Shown: positions 54,801 through 64,000 of the stretch, in pieces
Position numbering within the stretch: the first letter of the stretch is position 1
Layout: every line of letters starts with the position of its first letter
From: Meconema thalassinum
Taxonomy: Eukaryota; Arthropoda; Insecta; Orthoptera; Tettigoniidae
Assembly: GCA_946902985.2 (NCBI GenBank)
Contig: OX336388.2
Span: 132,930,346-132,994,345 of the forward strand
Direction: 5' to 3'
DNA: 64,000 bases
Position numbers and translations under genes: made by a program
The notes under the pieces: model-generated
What the model was told of the DNA's origin: nothing
What the model saw: only the letters and a program-made list of their open reading frames with translations
Database searches by the model: none

Positions 54801-55677
54801 CGAACCTAGCGTTCGTAGCTTGTGGAGCTCAGGCCATGCGATGTCAGACGTGGTCTCAACCACGCATTCGTCACCGTAATTACACACATTAGATGACTAT
54901 GGCTTACAAAGAGTAAACCAAGGTGTAGGCAGGAATTTAATAAAGATTTGTGTCTATTTCATTACTTATTTATGATGTACAAGTGTGTAAATCCTACATG
55001 TTACCTTATTGTGTGCTGATAGCACGTAGTTATTAAGAATAATTAAATGTTTTTCATGGCTGTACACTTATATTTGTTGTAATTGTTTTCTATTACGGAC
55101 GTCATCGCCGTAAATTTTGTTATTAACTGTTAGGACTTAGCTAGATGATTACCGTTAAATGTAAATGTGGAAATGGTATCATCCTAACTTAGATTTGTTT
55201 TGCTACCCTGTTAAATGTAAATTCTGATATTAGCTTAATCTTGTAACTTGAACTAGGGACTTGCGTCGTACCATTTTCCTAGTGTTGCTGTTGTTGCTTT
55301 ATTATTGTGAGTTAAATCTTTCGCGAGGGTTTTCAGTAACTTCTCAGGTAGGGACCTGCTCTATATTTTCTTTTGTTTATTAGTTTGCGGACTAGCCGAT
55401 TATAACCCTCCGAACTAGGCTAGGGGCTTGTGAATTTTAATACATTTTCACGGTGTTTTACTTAAGTCTGGATGTTTAATTTCTCAGTCTAGTTTTAAGG
55501 TGAACCTTTCCTTAGGCAGTCTATGACCATCGTCACCATGTACCACGATCCCCGTGGACTACAGTGTCTCGTGCCGCTTAGCCTATTAGGAAGTTCACCT
55601 GATCCTCACTGTAATTTTATTCGACTTATGGGATGTTAGGAAAGTCATCGTGGTTGTTGACTCGACTAACGGTCTCA
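51891..55677 (+). repeat. Gypsy 3' LTR, about 3.79 kb
   Basis: Direct repeat of 39124-42912 with scattered substitutions and one- to three-base indels (about 8 differences in the first 400 bp by eye). Followed by GTAC and the right half of the split SINE. Confidence 0.95.
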
Positions 55678-55905
55678 GTACCATCCCGGCATTTGCCCGA
55701 AGACGAAGTGGGAAACCACGGAAAACCACTTCGAGGATGGCTGAGGGGGAATCGAACCCCCTCTACTCATTTGGGCCACCTGAGGCTGAGTAGACCCCGT
55801 TCCAGTCCTCGTACCACTTTTCAAATTTCGTGGCAGAGCCGGGAATCGAACCCAGGACCTCCGGGGCGGCAGCTAACCATGCTGACCGCTACGCTACGGA
55901 GGTGA
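55678..55905 (-). mobile_element. SINE (family C core), right half with tRNA head
   Basis: Minus strand: head GTCACCTCCGTAGCGTAGCG, GGTTAGCTGCC and CTGGGTTCGATTCCCGGC (55830-55903), then core CCACGGAAAACC and GGCAAATGCCGGGATGG. Continues at 39123. Confidence 0.88.
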
Positions 55906-55944
55906 CGAAGCTTAATGTAAATTAGTCAATTATTTTACTACCAT

Positions 55945-56270
55945 CGTATAGAGCAGGGGTTCTTAACCTATTTACTCTCCCACCTCCCAGAAAAGTAAAC
56001 TTAAAAATTCACCTCGCTCTCCCACCCGCCTCTTTCACAAGGTAAGCAATGAAGGATCAATTATGTAATTCACATTTTTTTTAACCCTCTCAGGCCTCAT
56101 ATTATCATTGCAAAGAATGTTGGCAGGTAGGAAACACTGCGGTTTTTCAATTTCATTACGACCAAGGTTGCATGTGAACCCATATTTAACATATTCATCG
56201 GCTAGGTCCCGGATGTTGTTGCCGTAGAAAAGTTTAGAAAATGCACTTAAAATTTTCAAATATGACTTTA
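55945..56270 (-). pseudogene. hAT remnant: terminus plus BED-finger fragment
   Basis: CAGGGGTTCTTAACC at 55953 after GTATAGAG looks like a hAT terminus; no right partner or duplication found. Minus-strand 56040-56220 reads YVKYGFTCNLGRNEIEKPQC and LCNDNMRPERVKKNV, a decayed BED-type finger start as in ZBED/SCAND3-like transposases. Confidence 0.5.
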
Positions 56271-56589
56271 TTAAATGACCTAAAAATTCGACAAATGCAC
56301 TATAAAATGAAGAAAATGATCTTATAATAATAAACTCACCTATATTTCAAAAATGACTTCGTATGCTCAAACTAAAAAGTCAATCAAAATAGATTTCTAG
56401 CACTTAACAAAAGATTTATATTCACCTTAGTCTGAGTTTCAGGTAACATTCCATTCCGCTAATAACTGGTTTGCGACGAAATTAAGAGCAACTGTATACC
56501 TACGGCACTGTCCTTCTGCATCCAAGATATATATTTTTCTACTAATAGCAATACTGAAATATTTTATTTCTTCTTCTTTTCTTAGTCGT
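56271..56589. other. Unassigned stretch
   Basis: AT-rich, nothing recognised. Confidence 0.4.
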
Positions 56590-57003
56590 TTACCCTCCAG
56601 GTTGGTGGAACCCACGGACTCAGCGAGGGAACTCACCACTACCGCCTCTACGGGCAGTGTCCTAGAGCTGGGAACATCCAATCGGAGTGGATACAACTGG
56701 TGAGCTGTGATTGGCACCTCGCCCAGGCGGCCTCACCTGCAAAGCGAACAGGGGCCTCATGAGGGAAGGTAATGAATGGTTAGGATGGATAGGCAAGGAA
56801 GAGGGAAGGAGGCGGCCGAGGCCTTGAAGAAGGTACCTTCCCGGGAATCGAACCTCCTCTACTCATTTGGAACACCCGAGGCTGAGTAGACCCCGTTCCA
56901 GTCCTCATACAACTTTTCAAATTTTGTGGCAGAGCCGGGAATCGAACCCAGGACCTCCGGGGCGGCAGCTAACCATGCTAACCGCTACGCTACGGAGGCG
57001 ACT
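56590..57003 (-). mobile_element. SINE (family C core), near full length
   Basis: Minus strand: head GTCGCCTCCGTAGCGTAGCG, GGTTAGCATGG and CTGGGTTCGATTCCCGGC (56930-57003), a second tRNA-like piece around GGTTCGATTCCCGGGAAGG (56843), then GGCCTCGGCCGCCTCC and the 3' body with GTGAGGCCGCCTGGGCGAGG. Best copy for defining this subfamily; it lacks part of the core seen at 55.7 kb. Confidence 0.85.
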
Positions 57004-57379
57004 AATATCTTATTTCAATATTTAAAATTATCTTGTATCAGTTACTAGCTTCTTCTTAACTCTGAGAGACGCAACTCCCTCATATAAAAGCTGTGACATG
57101 ACTAAATTGGAAAGAAATTACCTTAAAACGCCGATTTGTCGAAAATATGACCAAAAAATCTATCAAACTTCAAATAGGCTCTTAAAATGGAAAAATAGCA
57201 AACAATGCAAAAAGATGCAAAATAAAAATGACATATTTGAAGACGGGCTGGCCCGTCCGGAGTTTCTATGTACTTCAGCATTGTTTTAGACAGCTCAGTA
57301 AAAAGATGACATGTCATTAACATCCGGGCCCTATTTATCAGTGTACTTCCTTTTCTTCGACTTTTTTTCTTCTTTTTTT
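57004..57379. other. Unassigned stretch
   Basis: No gene recognised. Confidence 0.4.
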
Positions 57380-57700
57380 GAAGGACAGCGGATCGGTTGG
57401 TATCATGCTGAACTGCTGTCCCCAAGATAGCGGGTTCAAACCCGGCCGAAGTCGTCGGACTTTTTAAGAGCATTAAAATCCTTCAGTATGCCTTCCTTCG
57501 GAGGGGAAGTAAAGCCATAGATCACATGTCATAGATGTATTGCTTGTAAGAGATCCTTGTGTGAAGCTAAATTTCCAGGTTAGATTTCGTTGGAACGCTC
57601 TATCAAAGTTACAACGTTCACCACTAGGTATCATTGAGATCTGGTAGCGAAAGTTGGAACTACTTGAAATTGAACGGAATTTGTAGCTCACCCCTATGGA
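57380..57700 (+). mobile_element. SINE family D, copy 2
   Basis: Head GATCGGTTGGTATCATGCTG and GCGGGTTCAAACCCGGCC, then TTAAGAGCATTAAAATCCTT, CCTTCCTTCGGAGGGGAAGT and GATCTGGTAGCGAAAG. Same modules as 22.13-22.39 kb. Confidence 0.8.
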
Positions 57701-57780
57701 TGTCCGTTAGAAGCAGCTACAGCCTCTGGCGAGCCGAACATGTCTTCGGACACTCCCGGCACTAAAAGCCATACGATAAA

Positions 57781-58489
57781 TATAAGGTGCGTTCAAAAAG
57801 TAACGAGCCGGAGGCTGTAATGCGCAAACCGGTGACGACATCGGCTAATCGTGGCGTGTGTAACGAGGTGTGGTTCCGACCAAAGCGTGGAAGGTCACAG
57901 CCTGTCGCTAGAGGGCACGCGTGCACGTCACGTGACGATACAAAGAGAGCAGCAGCATGCATCAATCATCCAACGCTGCCATTCGCATTGCAAACAGTGA
58001 CATGGAGGCGTCAAACGAAGAACAAAGAGGTGCTGTTCGGTTTCTGACAGAGGAAGGAGTAGGGGGAACGAACATTCATCGCCAAATGTCACAAGTGTAC
58101 GGCGAACACTGCATGTCCCGTGCAAGGATCAAGGCGTGGCACAAGCGCTTCAGGGAAGGACGGGTGTCGTTAGCCGATGATGCCCGGTCTGGGGCACCCC
58201 CCTGCATTACCGATGTCAACGTCCAGCTGGTTGATGCACTCATTACCCAGGACCGCCGAGTGTCAGTGAACGCCATAGCCGCCGTGGTCGGATTGAGCGT
58301 CAGAAGTGTGCACACCAACATGAAGGAACGACTGCACTTGCGCAAAGTGTGTGCCCAAAGGGTGCCCCACAGTCTTCAACCACACCAGGAAGCATGTCAA
58401 AAGGCCTACTGTCTTGGTCTTGGTTGGACGATTGATGCATGCTGCTGCTCGCATTGTAACGGCTCGTTAGTTCTTGAACGCACCTTATA
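57781..58489 (+). mobile_element. Mariner transposon, internally deleted, with TA duplications
   Basis: 57783-58487 (705 bp): ends TAAGGTGCGTTCAAAAAGTA and AGTTCTTGAACGCACCTTA within TA sites. An inner inverted match (GCAGCAGCATGCATCAATCA versus the complement at 58428-58450) extends the terminal structure. Intact mariners are about 1.3 kb; the catalytic half is missing. It is the apparent source of the 268-bp MITE at 29.9 kb. Confidence 0.92.
58002..58430 (+). pseudogene. Mariner transposase N-terminal DNA-binding part
   Basis: Likely start at 58002 (MEASNEEQRGAVRF), though the frame is open from 57957. Two helix-turn-helix units: INIHRQMSQVYGEHCMS-type followed by ARIKAWHKRFREGRVSL and DDARSGAPPCITD, then VDALITQDRRVSVNAIAAVV and SVHTNMKERLHLRKVCAQRV. 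The frame then joins the 3' terminal region; the DDE catalytic domain is lost. It might still bind the TIRs if expressed, but that is speculation. Confidence 0.88.
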
Positions 58490-58869
58490 CATAATTTCTT
58501 TAGACACAGCACTGTAACTTCTTTTGATAGTAGAGGAGATAACAATGAAACAACTTCCTACATTAAGTAGTAAAGACAAACTCTTGTTGAGTAAATTTAA
58601 AGAATTAAAAACGTTCTTGTAAGAATTTATTGTTACACTCAGGCAGATTGTGCATTTTAATAAAGAAAAATACTAAGCATTCTTACTTGAAGAAATCTAT
58701 TCTTGTAGCTATTCAATCTATGTACCGGTAGCTATCTCATTAGATCTATTATTGTGATCAGAATAATTTGTAGGAAGAAGAAACTGTTATAACTTCATTT
58801 TTTACGTTCAGAATGGTGTAAATTCTGAAAAGCAATATTACAAAATTATAGAGGACAGTCACACTTCCC
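58490..58869. other. Unassigned stretch
   Basis: AT-rich; ends in a C run at 58866-58876. Nothing recognised. Confidence 0.4.
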
Positions 58870-59625
58870 CCCCCCCTTCCCCCAGGGGCTCACATCTTGT
58901 GGGCGTGGGTTGGCGACCACGGGGCCCCAGCTGAGTCCGGCATTGCTTCCACTTACTTGCGCCGGGCTCCTCTCTCTCTGTCTTCTTTCCTGTCGACCTC
59001 ACTTGGTCAACTCTTGTTCTCTTCCGACCCCGACGGTATTAGGGTATCCGAGGCCTAGGGAGTCACTTCCTTTCCCGCCTTAATTGGCCCTTGTCTCATC
59101 TTTTCTGATTCCCTCCTTCTGCGAGGGGTCAGCCTTCCTTTTCTTTTCATGTTATCTCCTGCCTTCTGCTTAAGGCCCTCAAGGAGGCGGGGTGTATGTA
59201 GCCCCACCACTTTTGGTGCACCCTAGATAATGCTACACCCTCAGGGGCTTACGGCTGGTGAGTTCGGGAGTTGGCAACCCCGAGGGATTCCTGAGCTGGG
59301 TTCGTTTTCCCTTTTTGTCCCTTACCTTTGGGGCGGATCCTCTCCTCTTTCACTTTCCTATCTGCCTTTCATGGCTCTCCTTCCTTCCAAGTCCCTCAAT
59401 CCACCTTCTTCGAGGGTTGAGGGCATTTCTTTTCCTCCTGTCCTTTATTTGCTTTATTCTCCTTTAGTTTTCCATTTCTTCTTCTAGTATGTAGGTTAGT
59501 AGTTAGTTTTAGTTTTAAGTTCGCTTTTCATTTTCATCTTCACGATCATCCAAACCATCAGGGGCCGATAACCTAGATGTTAGGCCCCTTAAAACAACAA
59601 TTATCATCATCATCATCCCCCCCCC
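58870..59625 (+). mobile_element. Hairpin-tailed non-coding repeat, copy 2
   Basis: Matches 26003-26725 in opposite orientation over its whole length (for example GCGACCACGGGGCCCCAGCT, GAGTTCGGGAGTTGGC). Ends with the hairpin GGGGCCGATAACC ... TTAGGCCCC (59560-59588), AAAACAACAATT and an ATC repeat. Long pyrimidine-rich stretches; no protein. Confidence 0.8.
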
Positions 59626-59639
59626 CCTTGACCAATCCC

Positions 59640-59930
59640 CACCAATGTTTGGCAGTCCTAAAATAAAAAAGGAAATTAAAAATAAAATAAAATAAAATAG
59701 ACATAAAAACCGCACACAAAAAATAAATTAAACAAAATCCCCCCAAACAATTAAAATTAGTAAAAATTTGTCAAATAGCTCAAACAATAAGAAAATTGAA
59801 AAATACAAACCCAAAATCAAAATTAGTCAAAATAAAAAATAGCGAGAAAAAGTTCAAAAAGTAAAAAAAAAAACACAAATAATCATAAAAAATCTATTTC
59901 CTTTAAGGGCAATGAAAATATGTTAGTGAG
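59640..59930. repeat. A-rich low-complexity tract
   Basis: Dominated by AAAATAAAAT and CAAAATCAAAATTAG-type units. May be a degenerate tail region. No gene. Confidence 0.7.
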
Positions 59931-59944
59931 TAGATCAGTTATTG

Positions 59945-62255
59945 TTTGAGTCTTCAGTCTTTTGACTGGTTTGATGCAGCCCTCCGTGCCCCCCTGTCCT
60001 GAGCTAATCGTTTCATCTCTACATAGCTACCACACCCTACATCCGAGGCAATCGGTTTAACATATTCTAACCTTGGTTTACACCACAGTTCTTGTCCTCG
60101 ACCCTTCCTTCCGTAACTAAGCTTGCTATTCCTGGGTGTCTTAGTATGTGTCCTACCAACCTATCTCTTCTCTTCATTAGCAGTAGCCAGAAACATCTCT
60201 CCTCTCCCACTCGTCTTAATACCTCTCCGTTTGTAACCCTATTTACCCATCTGATTTTCATCATTCTCCTGTAACACCACATTTCAAATGCTTCAATTCT
60301 CCTCTTTTCTGCTACACCAATAGTCCATGTTTCACTTCCATAGAGCGCCACGCTCCAGACAAAGGCTTTCAGAAATGACTTCCTAATACCTAAATCTACA
60401 TTCGATGTCAACAGATTCCTTTTTGTAGAAATGCTTTCCTTGCCTGAGCCAACCTACTTTTTATATCCTCTTTGCTTCGTCCATCACTGGTTATTTTGCT
60501 TCCTAAGTGACAAAAGTCTCCTACTTCCTTCAGCGTTTCACTTGCCAACTTGATGTCCATAGAGGTTTCTGATTTATTTCGGCTGCATTCCAGTATTTTC
60601 GTTTCACATTTATTAATTTTCATCATGGATTCTTTTCTCAAGACAGAGCCCATACCATTCAAAAACTCATTCAAATCCTCAGGCTTGTCGGCCAAGATGA
60701 CGATGTCATCAGCAAATCTCAGAGTTGAAATTATTTCTCCTTGAATCTTCACTCCCACTTTAAATTTTTCTCCAATTTCCTTCATTGCTTGTTCAATGTA
60801 AAGATTGAAAAGTATGGGTGATAAGTTGCAGCCTTGCCTTACACCTTTCTGAATAGCAGCTTCTCTCTCATGTCCTTCAGCTCAAATGACTGCTGTCTGG
60901 TTTCCGTATAGATTGTATATCACCCTCCTATCCCTGTACTTTATTCCAATAGATTTCAAAATGTCAAACAATTTAGTCCAATCAACGTTATCAAAAGCCT
61001 TTTCTAAGTCTACAAAAGCCATGAACGTTCTCTTATCTTTCCTTATTCTACCTTCCAAAATCAGCCTAAGACTTAGTAAAGCTTCCCTTGTTCCTACATT
61101 TCTCCTGAAACCAAACTGGTCTTCACCCAACTCTGTTTCTATCTGGCTTTCCATCCTCCTGTAAATTATTCTAGACAGGATCTTTGAAGCATGAGTAATC
61201 AAGCTGATTGAACGGTAATCTTCACATCTGTCAGCTCCCACTTTCTTTGGTATAGGGATGATAACATTCTTCTTGAAATCAGGGGGTACCTCACATGTCT
61301 CATAAATACTTCACACCAAGTGAAATAACCTGATCAGACCTTCATCTACGCAGCGTAGCAACTCAATCGGTATATCATCTATGCCTGGTGCTTTGTTCCT
61401 GCTTAAGTCCTCCAATGCTCTGTCAAATTCTGATCTCAATATTAAATCTCCTTTTGCATCCTCATCAATTTCCTCCTCCCTTTCCATTACATGATTCTCA
61501 ATCTCCTTTCCCTTATACAAACACTCTATTTAAGCTTTCCATCTCTCAACCTTTTCTTCCCTATCTGTTAGAGGCTTTCCATTTTTGTCCTTAATATTAC
61601 AGCACTTAAGTCTTATTTTCCCCAAAAGTATTCTTAATCCTTCGATAAGCTGTGTCTACTTTTCCTAATTTCAGACAATTTTCTATACCTGCACATTTCT
61701 CTTTCAACCATTCTTCTTTCGCTTCCTTGCACTTCTTGTTAACCTCATTTATCAGACGTCTGTATTCTGCTTTCCCCTTTTCATCTCTTACTTTCTTGTG
61801 TTTCCGCCTTTCAACCATCAATTCTAGTATATCCTGTGTGATCCACGGTTTTCTACCTATTCTTTCTTTCCTACCAATGTTTTCTTCTGCGGATTTTGTT
61901 ATTTCATTCTTCAAAATTGCCCATTCGTCTGCAATTGAAGTTTGTTTATGGTTTTTCATTAGTCCTTCCTCTAAACTCTTCTTGAATCTTTCGTTTACAT
62001 CCTTCACTTTCAGTCTCTCTATTTCCCACCTTTTTGGCTTTTGACTTTTCTTCAGTTTCTTCAGCTTTAATCTACATTTCATAACAACCAGATTGTAGCC
62101 AGAGTGTATGTCAGCACCAGGATATATTTTACAATCCAAAATCTGGTTTCAAAACCTCTGCTTGACCCTAATGAAGTCGATTTGGTAACGCCTTGTATCT
62201 CTTGTTCTCATCCATGTGTATATTCTTCTATTGTGGTTATTGAATAAGGTGTTAG
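59945..62255 (-). pseudogene. LINE (family L4), 5'-truncated, endonuclease end through RT to 3' UTR
   Basis: Minus strand, broken into several frames. In order: end of the AP endonuclease (RRYQIDFIRVKQRF, 62200-62160), a lysine-rich linker (61606-62139), a piece with SRNKAPGIDDIPIELLR (61311-61520), RT fingers and palm (DYRSISLITHASKILSRIIY, DQFGFRRNVGTREALL, MAFVDLEKAFDNVDW; 60882-61241), the catalytic FADDIVILADKPEDLNEF (60710-60765), then thumb and C-terminus (SVALYGSETWTI, RRDRLVGHILRHPG; 60067-60411). The 3' UTR with CAGTCAAAAGACTGAAGAC is shared with 2.5 kb. About five frameshifts or stops. Clade uncertain. Confidence 0.9.
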
Positions 62256-62702
62256 CTAAAAGTATTTTTTATTTTATTCAGCACAAATGAAGCTATACTG
62301 GTTTTCTTAGTATCTGAACAATTTAATTTTTCGACTTGTAATATACAGTAATTGAAGGGTTCATTCCAAGAACCAGACAGTACCAGTTTCGGTTATCTTG
62401 TAACCATCTTCAGTTTTACTAAATAAACTATTAGCATCAAACTAATGTTAATAATAATATTCTATTATACAAAACGAACATTAGAAGTAAAATGGATCAC
62501 TATAAAAATACTTTTTTCTTCAGTAAATCATAGAACAAACTTCCACTTTGCCTTTCTACGAGCGTTAGTGTGAGTCAATGAAACTCAACCATTTCCGGTC
62601 GATTAGATTACCAGTTTGCCTTTTCTACCACAAAAATCCAATAAGAAAACAATCACAGTTAGTCAAAATTAATGAAAACCAGCTCAAAAATTCCAAATAA
62701 AT
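62256..62702. other. Unassigned stretch
   Basis: No gene recognised. Confidence 0.4.
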
Positions 62703-63344
62703 TAAGGGCCGTTTCTTAAAGCCCGTAGTTAGTGCGCACGCCGCAATAAGCATGCACGCTACCTCCCGGCATCCTTTGCGAACAAGCAGGCGTCCTTTGC
62801 AGCTGTGTAGCTAACCTGTACGCTGAACTGTGCATCTTTACAATGTTCAAGATTATTGATTCGCCCGCTGCGTGTTAGGTACGATCTGTGATACGTTTTT
62901 TGAGTGCAAGAAACATGTCGGCTGCAGACATTCATCGTCAGCTTGGTGAGGTGTATGGTGATAATGCAATGACGGAAGGTAAAGTGCGAAAATGGGTACG
63001 CGAGTTCAAAAGTGGTCGTGACGATGAACGCTCAGGTCTGTGATCACAGATGACTTGGTGACTGCAATTGACACAAAAATTCACGAGGACCGAAGATTCA
63101 TGATAACCACTCTATCAATGGATTTTCCTCAAGTGTGAATTCTTGGTTGTCAGAGCAGGCGGCAAAATTTGAGGCAGAGGGATTTCAGAACTTAGTTTTA
63201 AGGTCTGACAAGTTCCTAAATAAACGAGGCAACTATGTAGAAAAATAGTGGTAGGTATGTAAAACCTAAAAATAAGTGTGGTTTCAAAATAAAATGTTCG
63301 TTTAATTTAAAAAAACGGCCCTTTCTTAAAAAACAGCCCTCGTA
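62703..63344 (+). mobile_element. Second mariner lineage, internally deleted
   Basis: Ends AGGGCCGTTTCTTAA (62705) and the complement of CGAGGGCTGTTTTTTAAG (to 63342), with TA at 62703-62704 and 63343-63344. An additional AGGGCCGTTTTTTT-type match lies just inside the right end (63311-63323). About 640 bp; contains the two ends of a mariner transposase with the catalytic middle deleted. TIRs differ from the 57.8-kb family. Confidence 0.75.
62915..63249 (+). pseudogene. Mariner transposase: N-terminus joined to C-terminus
   Basis: From ATG 62915: MSAADIHRQLGEVYGDNAMT and KVRKWVREFKSGRDDERSG, stop at 63041; shifted frame VITDDLVTAIDTKIHEDRRF; then after the deletion SWLSEQAAKFEAEGFQNLV and LNKRGNYVEK with a natural stop at 63247. 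The closing xxGxYVEK motif is the usual mariner C-terminus. Helix-turn-helix present, DDE core absent. Confidence 0.88.
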
Positions 63345-64000
63345 CATATATAAAAACATATTGTCAAAAATAAAAAATATAACAACAAGAAGTTCCGTGA
63401 CGAACTAAAGAGCCTACTTTTCTTAAAATTTAAGATTGATGCCAATGATTAATCTATGTGGATCTATCTATAATAATGACGAAATTAAGTTGGTAATATC
63501 GAAATTTTTAATTAGTTCGAAATACTGTATACTTGGCATAATGTAGCCTAATAGAGAACTACAGTTGGCAGCCCTGGTGACTGAATATATTCTTAGTTCC
63601 ATCTCTTAAGGTACAGAATACAACATTTGGTTGAAGTCCAATGGATAGCATGGACGTTACATGCAGTTAAACATTGGATCCAACAGCAAGCGTAAAATCA
63701 TGTTGGCAACAATGACATAAATGTATTGGTCAGAAATAATCTGAAATAATATGATCTATTCTTGTGTCAATTTTGAATGAAATCAATTAGTTAGTATATA
63801 ATTTACATGCATTTTAAAATTGGACCTATCAGCAGACTTCGAATCATGTTGGCAGCACTGACGTATATTAGTTACTCCAAATTAATCTAGAATGCCAGCT
63901 ACTATACGTGTGCAAAGTTTAGAGCTATTGTCTTGCATACTTGTGATATATTGATATTAGGGTAACAAAAATAGAGATAGAATTTATTAACAGTTGGCAG
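63345..64000. repeat. AT-rich stretch with two diverged ~155-bp direct repeats
   Basis: 63672-63825 and 63826-63975 share TTGGACC/TTGGATCC, CAGCAAGCG/CAGCAGACTTCG and ATCATGTTGGCA(A/G)CA at the same spacing. ACAGTTGGCAG occurs at 63562 and at the window end (63990). No gene. Confidence 0.5.

Larger units (their letters stand above)
39120..55681 (+). mobile_element. Ty3/Gypsy LTR retrotransposon with giant LTRs and GTAC TSDs
   Basis: Element 39124-55677 (16,554 bp including a 2.7-kb hAT). Both LTRs begin TGAAC and end GGTCTCA. The 4-bp duplication GTAC (39120-39123, 55678-55681) matches the uninterrupted SINE sequence. Between the LTRs are a tRNA-Lys-like PBS, gag, pol (protease, RT, RNase H, integrase) and a PPT; no envelope gene. 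Stops, frameshifts and altered active-site residues show it is dead. LTRs differ at roughly a few percent by eye, so insertion is not recent. Confidence 0.95.

Noticed and set aside
39124..55677. Segmental duplication of host DNA around a retroelement
   Set aside because: PBS, PPT, TG/CA ends and the GTAC duplication coincide exactly with the repeat boundaries, so the repeats are LTRs.
39120..55681. Endogenous retrovirus with envelope
   Set aside because: Only about 50 bp separate the end of pol from the PPT; no envelope gene.
59230..59487. Open frames in the hairpin-tailed repeat
   Set aside because: The other copy at 26.0-26.7 kb does not keep a matching frame with synonymous bias, and no domain is visible.

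Overview
The window reads as intergenic DNA from a large, repeat-rich invertebrate genome, most likely an insect. I infer this from the mixture of BEL/Pao and Gypsy LTR elements, Jockey-like and RTE-like LINEs, mariner, hAT, piggyBac, pogo and Helitron remnants, and many tRNA-derived SINEs. The SINE core and hairpin tails feel polyneopteran (cricket or katydid like), but that is only an impression. I see no convincing host gene, rRNA or functional tRNA gene. Almost every coding stretch is a broken transposable-element protein.

Layout. 1-4.2 kb: LINE endonuclease fragment, SINEs, a tRNA-bearing foldback and a THAP-like fragment. 4.25-8.0 kb: a hAT element with a perfect 8-bp target duplication, carrying about 45 copies of a 52/53-bp minisatellite. 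8.0-10.5 kb: Jockey-like reverse transcriptase split by a hAT MITE, then an RTE 3' end. 10.5-16.9 kb: a nested stack in which a SINE is split by a LINE, and the LINE is split by a BEL/Pao element and by a TIR element with an uncharacterised protein. 17-18 kb: SINE cluster. 18.8-21.5 kb: candidate solo LTR. 23.3-28.2 kb: T-rich/A-rich tract, Helitron-like element with 38-bp inverted ends, hairpin-tailed repeat and LINE 3' ends. 29-33.3 kb: mariner fragments, a mariner MITE and a TTAA-flanked piggyBac-like element. 33.8-36.5 kb: inverted-repeat element holding a 44-bp satellite with a three-monomer higher-order unit. 37.0-38.8 kb: pogo/Tigger-like element. 39.1-55.7 kb: a complete-length but dead Gypsy element with LTRs of about 3.79 kb, with a 2.7-kb hAT inserted in gag. 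55.7-64 kb: SINEs, a hAT fragment, a mariner that looks like the parent of the 29.9-kb MITE, a hairpin-tailed repeat, a long 5'-truncated LINE and a second mariner lineage.

There is no pathway here. The relationships are of insertion order and parasitism: short elements use the ends or tails of larger ones (MITE from mariner, SINE/LINE tails) and later elements cut earlier ones. At least ten insertions can be placed by target-site duplications read directly from the sequence. The best candidates for something little described are the minisatellite-filled hAT, the giant-LTR Gypsy, the TIR element at 14.1-16.6 kb and the Helitron-like element with inverted termini.
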